Origin: Amia ocellicauda
Taxonomy: Eukaryota > Chordata > Actinopteri > Amiiformes > Amiidae
NCBI RefSeq assembly: GCF_036373705.1
Contig: NC_089869.1
Span: 11,729,676 to 11,793,675, forward strand
Length of the DNA: 64,000 nt
Direction of reading: 5' to 3'
The notes under the pieces were generated by a model that saw only the letters and a program-made list of their open reading frames with translations, was not told where the DNA came from and did not search any database. The translations under genes were made by a program, and so were the position numbers. Of the stretch, positions 56,640-64,000 are shown piece after piece. The first letter of the stretch is position 1. Each line of letters opens with the position of its first letter.

Positions 56640-58319
56640 TATATATATATATAAATTAAGATACCACTTAACATTGATTTCTGAATCTAGAGCTGTATAT
56701 AGACATATGTATGTATGTATGTATGTGTGCATATATGTATATAAACCATATATAAACCATTGGTACTTACAGCTTGTAGCAGAGCTGGATTCTCTCTCAT
56801 ACATCTCAGTGTGTATTAGTCATTTAAAGGTCCCATCCTCCAATCAGAACTCAGCACAGGCATAGGTTTCGTTTCACGATAGTTGGGACGATTTCTCCAG
56901 TATCCTGTCAGAGAGGTGAAATGGAAATACAGTATCTTGCAAACAGCTTGGAAGGAAGTGAACAACTCATTATAAACAAGGCAATCAGTAAGAGTTTCAA
57001 AGTTGAGGTAACAGTATTAGTACCTTTTGATCCCAGACAACTACTACTACTACTACTACTACTATTAACTCAACTTTAATACATATATAAAACCAACTTA
57101 TTACAGTGCAGAGGTGTTTTGGATGGTGCAGTTAGTTTGGAGATCTGATAATTTAGGGGAATTATTGTAGGAACAGAGGGGCGCTGTGATTGCGGGAGCC
57201 AGTCATGGGGAGCAATGAGATAAATTGGGGTGCCTGAGTTCCTGCCGGGGAGAAACAGTTTAAAGAGAAAGAGTGAGAACAGTGCTGCTCCTTAAAAAGC
57301 TGTCAGAGAAATAAATGTGTTGCAGGAACACCAACTCCCTCTTATTACTCATTGTGTTTGTCAGTGGTGAATCCAGTAGTGAAAAGCCTGAAATGCTACA
57401 GTAGATTTAGGCTGGTTGTAGTTTGTTTGTTTGTCTAATTGTTTATTTGTTTTACTTCTAATTACAGACTGTACAGTTTTGACTTCTGACTCTCCTTGAA
57501 TTAATAAATACACCCATAAAAGCGAATGAAGAAGGACTGAAAACTGTGCTAAACTGTCTATTGCCTTATTCCAGTGCCTTTCATTTTTTTACAAAATGTG
57601 CGAAAGCATAATCAACCATATCCACCGACAGTTGAAAACATACTTAAGCTTAACTGATGGTTTCAGCAGTGGCACGCTATCTGCATAGCTGTGATTACTT
57701 TGGCACCCAATAGAAGGCAAATCAAACCATGTAAAACAATGTAAAATGGAATATGCAATATTTATTAACAAAAGATTAATCAAACAGTGGTATTGTGAGG
57801 AAAAATGTCACTCAGGGCAAGTATCAAAGTGTCAGTCTGTGGGGCGTATGGGCTGTCTGCTGAAGCTTCTGTAAGGCCTCAATATCAGGCCTGGATTCAG
57901 ATAGAGCCAAGGGTTTACACATGCCCTTGTAGCCTGCAATCTTAATGTTAAATGCATTTATTATGGCTATATACCATGGGGGGCAAGAGGTGAAGGGCCA
58001 GTGAAGTTGATGTAAGTGGGTGGGTCAGTGCTAGCTGCTGTAGCACAACATCTTCTCTTGTGTAACATATCAGAGACTAACACAGGTGGATTCAAGTGCG
58101 TACTCAACCAAAAGAATAAGACAAAAGTACAAGGGGGAGATCTAGAAGGTGTCGTAAAGAACATGCCAGAGGAACATCCATTGGGCAGACATGCAAAACC
58201 AAGAGATCCAAAGGGGAGGTGATAAGGAGAAAACAATAGATCAGGCACACTATTAGACAGGTGACAAACACAGACTGCTCATTAGTGGCTCTGTAAAGAA
58301 GACAGGACTTCACAGTGAC
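53813..58319. repeat. Older paralogous segment member 2 (second copy)
   Basis: Counterpart of 17041-21540; includes the empty LTR site near 57305. Confidence 0.7.
54575..55746 (+). mobile_element. hAT-like insertion (second copy)
   Basis: Counterpart of 17803-18970, with both internal TA runs slightly longer. Confidence 0.45.
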
Positions 58320-59328
58320 TGAAGCACAAACAGGGGTTGAAGTGCAGGGCAGAGTGGAGTCAGTGGAGCTGGTAGGGACAGTTAGAACCAATGAGAGCAG
58401 AGGGTTAGTAGGACAAGTGCACATGGTGTGTAGGAATGTTAAATGAATAATTGCTTATTGACAGAGGGAGACTGTCGAGTATTCAGGTGATGAGGATGAC
58501 CTCAAGTGGCGAACAGGGGAAGTGCAGTCATTCCCTCAATGACTCTCCCTTCTTTCCTCTGCTCTCCCCCACCACCACTAACCACATCCCACTTCAGTCA
58601 TCTTCGGGTTGGCTGTTTCTGCCTCACCATCTTTCCCTTTTAAATTATGAACTATATTAAATTCCTTGAAAAGGCTTTGATTACATTCAATATTATGTTC
58701 AAACGATGCATCCTAACCATCCCCTAGTTCCTGACATTAGGTATATCAACATTATGGTTCTACATCTGACACATACAGACCCACCCTGCTGTCCTTGGTC
58801 TTTGTTTGATATTATAAAAACTATATATACACCTCTGCTGTGCCGCTCTGGTGTCCCGGGCTGTAGGCTCATCACTGCTCATCACTTATGAGCTGCATTA
58901 AACAAAGCCTAGTGAAATAACTTGATTAAAATCTAATCATCTAATTAATTATCCAATTAAGTACACACAATTTACAGTTGAACAGTCACACTTGTGTTTT
59001 CCACCTTTGTAAATGGTCAACACAAAACCTATTGAACAAGAAAAGGCCAGAAGAGAGTAACATGTTGGACCTCACATTTTATAAACTTATATTTGGGCTT
59101 TTAAAATGACTGCTGCAAAATAGTGAAAGTAGTTTAATGTCAGCATTATGTTGAATGAGGAAGAGGCTACTTTAAATGGAGTGGTTATTGAGCTATACAT
59201 ATTGTTACGTCGCACATTACCCATACCTGGGCATGACTATCAGTTAATCAGGGAGCTTTCACCTGGCAGTGAATGCACAGAGAAAAATCCTGCAGAGCTT
59301 TGTATGCCATTTAAGAAGGCTGTAGAAG
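58320..59328. other. Gene-free stretch (second copy)
   Basis: Counterpart of 21541-22549; no gene seen. Confidence 0.45.
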
Positions 59329-60339
59329 ATGTATATCCCCATTAGAATTTGGCTTCAAGTATCTGACAGTGTAATCCAACCCATCATGTTATATGGAAGT
59401 GAGATATGGGGTCCCGTCAGTGAACAGCATTACACCAAATGGGAAAAACAACCGGCAGAAACTCTACACATTGAATTCTGCAGAAATATATTACAAGTAC
59501 AATGCAAAACACCATACACTGGATGAAGGGCTGGATAAAGCCATTACCCACTGCTTTTTAAAACCCCAGACAATAGCATTGAAATTCTGGTCCCATCTAA
59601 AAAATAAACAATCCAGATTCACTCCATCACAAGGCTCTCCGATCCCAAGAGCTCAGAGCGCAAAAGAGTCCAATCAGGCAGCTGGTGCTGAAGCTGCCAT
59701 CACTAACCTCAGCTAATACTGACCCACACTGCTCACACAAAACCAATCAGAGCTGACCACACTGTGACACACAGAGCCAATCAGAGCTGACCACACTGTG
59801 ACACACAGAGCCAAATCAGAGCTGACCACACTGTGACACACAGAGCCAAATCAGAGCTGACCACACTGTGACACACATAGAAAACTCTTATCTGGAGTTC
59901 TGGAATAACTAAACTAAAGCTTGTAAAGTAAACTTGACTGCTATCGGGCCCTAAATGGAAATGACACCCTGGCCGATTATCTCTTCACTGTCAGAGATAC
60001 AAAGCACAGACATTTCCTGACCAAGTACAAGCTCAGTGACCACAGCCTGGCCATAAAAACAGGCCGACACAGACAGACCTGGCAGGCCAGAGAGGACCGG
60101 CACTGTGGTCACTGTGTGACAGGACAGGTGCAGACATAGAAGCACTTTCTCCTGCACTGCTACAAAGATGCATCAATGAGGGAGACGTTTATCCAAAGAA
60201 TCACCCATTCTTTCCCCAATTACCCAAAACTCACCCACACAGAGAAACAAAAACTTGCCCTGGGAGAAAAACACACAGCCCCATTAGTGGCAAAATATGC
60301 AGCTGCCTCCCCCAGCCTTAGGGACCCACAGTGAGTGCT
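59329..60339 (+). mobile_element. LINE C-terminal fragment (second copy)
   Basis: Counterpart of 22550-23560. A new TAG replaces GAG near 60137, just before the HFLLHC motif. Confidence 0.7.
59743..59880 (+). repeat. 34-35-bp minisatellite (second copy)
   Basis: Same four units as 22964-23101. Confidence 0.93.
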
Positions 60340-60584
60340 CGGCACAGTGCTGTGCAGGCAGACTGTGAAGCTGGAGATGTTCTTGATCCAGTGGAGTTCC
60401 AGTTCCAGTACGAGGGAGGCCCAGCTGTAGCAGAACCATCTGAAAGGAGCCGCCGAGGACGGACACTTGCTGGGACTGGTTGGAGCCCAAGGAGGACCTT
60501 GGTCGGCGAGCAGGCTACTGGAGAGGCAGCACACCCTGGATCCAGATCCTTGGACTACAGGCACTGGGTCTCAGCGAGAGGACC

Positions 60585-61259
60585 GCTGACAAAATTGAGA
60601 AATTTTAACTTTAATTTCTACCGTAAGGAGATGGCACGAAACCTGGGTGTCATCTGTGATCATAATCTATCATTTGAATTACACATTCAGAATGTGTCGA
60701 GATCTTCCTCCCTCCAGCTTAGAAACATTGCTAGACTAAGACAATTCCTCTCGTTACAGGACACTGAGAAATTGATACACGCATTTGTTACATCTAGATT
60801 GGATTACTGTAATGCCATTCTGTCACGCAGCACTAACAGAGCTAACAGAGAACAGAACTTCAGTTAGTCCAAAATGCTGCTTCAAGAATTCTAAATAATA
60901 CAAAAAAACATGACCACATCAGTCCATTACTGGTTTCTCTTCACTGGCTGCCCATGCGCTACAGGATAGACTTTAAAGTTCTCTCACTAACATTTAAAGC
61001 ACTAAAGGGACTGGCACCTCCTTACTTAAAAGATCTCCTTATCGAATACACTCCAGGTCGGCCATTGAGATCCCAGGAAGCCGGTTACTTAGTGGTCCCT
61101 AAAATACACAAGAAAACCGCAGGTGGTAGAGCATTCAGTTATAAGGCCCCAAAACTGTGGAACGATGTTCCAGCCAATGTAAGAGATGCTCTGTCTTAGC
61201 CTTTAAATCACGGCTGAAGACTCATCTGTTCAGTCTCTGTTTTTCTGTTTTCCTTCCAT
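60585..61259 (+). mobile_element. L2-like LINE fragment (second copy)
   Basis: Counterpart of 23806-24480, with the same internal frameshift. Confidence 0.8.
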
Positions 61260-63278
61260 TGCATGACCAGTATATGTTCACAACTGTCTTTTTGTCTTCC
61301 AGCAACATCCCCTTTGATGGTCCGACAAAGCACCTCGTCTCCCACCATGGAAGTCTGACGAGGCACAACCCTCCTCTGGGGCACCCCATCACGAAGGGCC
61401 AACGGGGCATGCACACCCAAGGTCTGACGAGCCATTACCACCCAAAGGCAGTTGATGGTCCACCACACCCCCACCCACCCTCGAAGGCCGGTGAGAGGAC
61501 TCCTTCAGAGGGAAGACCACAGCCAGCAGCACCGATCAAGAACTTTCTCCTTGCTCCTTGCTGCTGTAACAACTATACTGCCTGGAGGGGAGGCAACCAT
61601 TAGGCCTAGGCCCTAAGCCGTGGATCCCCCAGAGATTTATTTTGTCCTACATGCCATCCATAGGAGTTTTTTGTTTTTCCTCTCCTACGTGCCTAAATGG
61701 TTTATTTATTTATTCTCCCCCATTAGTAAGAGCTGAGATTGCCGCCCCCACCCCCTCCCCCCATATCACAGGTGAGGAGGAAGGTTACAGTGTCAAAATC
61801 TATCTAATCAGATCCCTATAAAGATGACTACAACTGATCTGCCACCTACCAACAGAGAAGAGAGCAACCCCCCAAAAATGGGGGAAGAAGTAGTAAACAT
61901 TGCAACTAAGACTGTTTCACCAAGGAGAGCCAGTGCCCACTCCATCAGCAGTTGGAAAGATCCCGGAAGGCCAGCTGAAGTTCCGCAGTTGAAGGGAATA
62001 TTAGACCAAGCGCTGGCCAAGATGAAAGAACAGAGGAACATCACCCCATCTGAACCATCTCAACTAACTGCACTGGCACAGTCCAGTAGAGTACAGAACA
62101 TACAATAGTACCCAGAGAGAAAAAGACCACTAAACATCTATGTCCCATTATTCCTACCAATGTTGCCAGTATAATCTTAGCCAAAAGTGACAATAAGGAG
62201 AGCAATAAAAGTGCTATTTTACAGGCCGAACCTCCAAGTGTCCCATACCTGGAGGAAAAGGCTGTAGAAAAGTTCACAGAATTAACTTGGGCGAGAGCCT
62301 CCAGCACTGAAGATAAATAGTTTGAAAAAGACATTCAAGGTTAAACAACCCCCCACACTCCCTCACAATAATTGTCCAGATTTAAGACCGGTATATGATG
62401 AAAATAATGAAATATGGTTTTATGAAAATATAGACGGAGGGAGTTGAAACTGCTCCCCCTCTAAATAGCAAAGAGCAATAATATAATTGTGAACTTTTCA
62501 GAAATTAGCCAAACCCTATCTAGTTGGAATATAAACACAAGTGTAAAGGCTATTGAAACTATACCTGTGCACCCGGACTGGCCCTCTGTTTATTTTCCCG
62601 TCTCTGGAGGTTTGTGACACCTTCGATGCCGGCTGAGGATGCCGGAGAGGGAAATTTGTATTGTATGTTCCGTGTAAAACACTGCCCCTGTTAGTCATGC
62701 CAATAAAGCAACCATTACATTTGAGAGTGAGAGAGAGTGAGAGAGAGGAATTGCTTTTGAATAACAGTCCTGTCCAATCAAAATGTACTATCCTTTGTCA
62801 GCAGAGGGGGACACAACACAAGCTGTTATCTCCCTCTTGGAAGGCATTCTGCGCCGAGCCGGGGCCTGGACGGTCAGGGTAACTGTACAGGCAAACGACA
62901 CTGGGTCAGGGGAGAATCACACTCATAGCCGCCCACTCATTCAGTTACAAAATCTTTCTAGAACGGGTTTTACCCCCATTGATGCTGGCAGCCTGATACC
63001 TGAAGCCCCTGTGGACACTGCCACCATGGGTCACCTACTGGAGCAGCTAGGCCTGATCGGCTGAGGCTCCAGTGCTGTAAGTCCTGTGCTTGGTTTATGT
63101 CTTGTTTACTAGTGTATTGACTTTTGTTTGTGTAACGACCTGTTGTTATGTGACCCGGATTATGAACTGTTTAAATCCCATCGTGTTACAGTACTTTGTG
63201 CCACGCCCTTACTACTAGCCACTTAAATTAATGTGCTGTTATAATTAGTATTATACTGACTAGTCACTATATATATTT
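61260..63278. other. Retroelement debris and unassigned DNA (second copy)
   Basis: Counterpart of 24481-26499, including the probable LINE 3' end near 62696-62746. No gene seen. Confidence 0.4.
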
Positions 63279-63329
63279 CCACACTAATAGTCAAGATTGT
63301 GTGTGATATTGCTTTTGTAGTCAGTAAAC
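63279..63329 (+). repeat. 51-bp direct repeat (second copy of member 2)
   Basis: Counterpart of 26500-26550. Confidence 0.7.
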
Positions 63330-63338
63330 CAGAGGCGA

Positions 63339-64000
63339 AAATCTGAAATCAACTTTGGAGGGGCATGAATGGCAGGACCCAACAGAACATTGTCCAAAGC
63401 ATCACACTGCCTCTGCCGGCTTGCCTTCTTCCCATAGTACATCCTGGTGCCATGTGTTCTCCAAGTAAGCAACACACACGCACCCGGCCGTCCACATGAT
63501 GTAAAAGAAAACGTTATTCATCAGACCAGGCCACCTTCTTCCATTGCTCCGTGGTCCAGTTCTGATGCTCACGTACCCATTGTAAGCGTATTCAGCAGTG
63601 GACAGGGGTCAGCATGGGCACCCTGACTGGTCTGCAGCTACGTAGCCCCATACGCAACAAATTGCGATGCACTGTTTGTTCTGACACCTTTCTATCAGAA
63701 CCAGCATTAACCTTTTCAGCAATTTGAGCTACAGTAGCTTGTCTGTTGGATCGAACCACACGGGCCAGCCTTCGCTCCCCATGTGCATCAATGAGCCTTG
63801 GCCGCCCACGACCCTGTCGCCGGTTCACCGCTTTTCCTTCCTTGGACACTTTTGACAGGTACTGACCACCGCAGACCGGGAACAGCCCACAAGAGCTGCA
63901 GTTTGGAGATGCTCTGACCCAGTCATCTAGCCATCACAGTGTGGCCCTTGTCAAAGCCGCTCAGATCCTCACACTTGCCCATTTTTCCTGCTTCTAACAC
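63339..64000 (-). mobile_element. Tc1-like remnant (second copy, cut by window end)
   Basis: Counterpart of 26560-27221. The DNA-binding piece at 63592-63849 differs by one residue (VAQIAEK instead of VTQIAEK). The right terminal repeat lies beyond the window. Confidence 0.77.

Larger units (their letters stand above)
36918..64000 (+). repeat. Second copy of the ~36.8-kb tandem segmental duplication
   Basis: Direct repeat of 1-27221 in the same order and orientation. Visible differences from the first copy include deletions of 22 bp (near 40995), 8 bp (45226), 9 bp (45420), 104 bp (46334) and 17 bp (50974), an 8-bp gain near 38828, and length changes in microsatellites. The copy is cut by the window end inside the Tc1 remnant, so its kinase gene, if present, lies beyond. 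Confidence 0.97.

Overview
The window is nuclear DNA from a vertebrate, almost certainly a ray-finned fish. The evidence is the density and type of transposons (two full-length Tc1/mariner elements and a remnant of a third, CR1-like and L2-like LINE fragments, solo LTRs), many dinucleotide microsatellites, and two gene families expanded in fish: PKN-type AGC kinases and FAM111-type proteases. I cannot name the species. There are no bacterial features; most short open frames are chance frames in transposon or intergenic DNA.

The main architecture is a tandem segmental duplication. Bases 1-27221 reappear in the same orientation at 36918-64000, with few substitutions and small indels (offset 36917 at the start, 36779 at the end). 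One full period of about 36.8-36.9 kb is visible, plus about three quarters of the next. Both window edges cut through homologous sequence, so the true ends and copy number are unknown. Divergence is low enough that two haplotypes assembled end to end must be considered.

Within the period, from left to right: a CR1-like LINE tail; an LTR-like block (1441-3200); a long solo LTR (4953-6298); a broken FAM111-like protease remnant (9698-10206); a second solo LTR of the same family (10839-11937); a Tc1/mariner element with an intact DD37E transposase (13379-14602); an open FAM111-like trypsin-fold protease frame on the minus strand (16597-17544); a hAT-like fragment; nested LINE debris (22.5-26.0 kb); a Tc1 remnant (26560-27348); a full-length DD34E Tc1 with a frameshifted transposase (27622-29174); a CpG-rich promoter region; and a single-exon membrane-anchored PKN-like kinase (32525-33877). 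An older duplication lies inside the period: 9.7-13.3 kb is a diverged paralogue of about 17.0-21.5 kb, and the second of these keeps the empty site of the solo LTR found in the first.

Only two host genes are well supported: the kinase (complete in the first period; its second copy would lie beyond the window) and the FAM111-like protease (identical frame in both copies). They form the gene content of a repeating unit. A joint role, for example in innate defence, is speculation from family membership and co-amplification. The second copy carries new damage: a 17-bp frameshift deletion in the DD37E transposase and a 104-bp deletion beside the protease remnant. The first copy has lost frame in the protease remnant.
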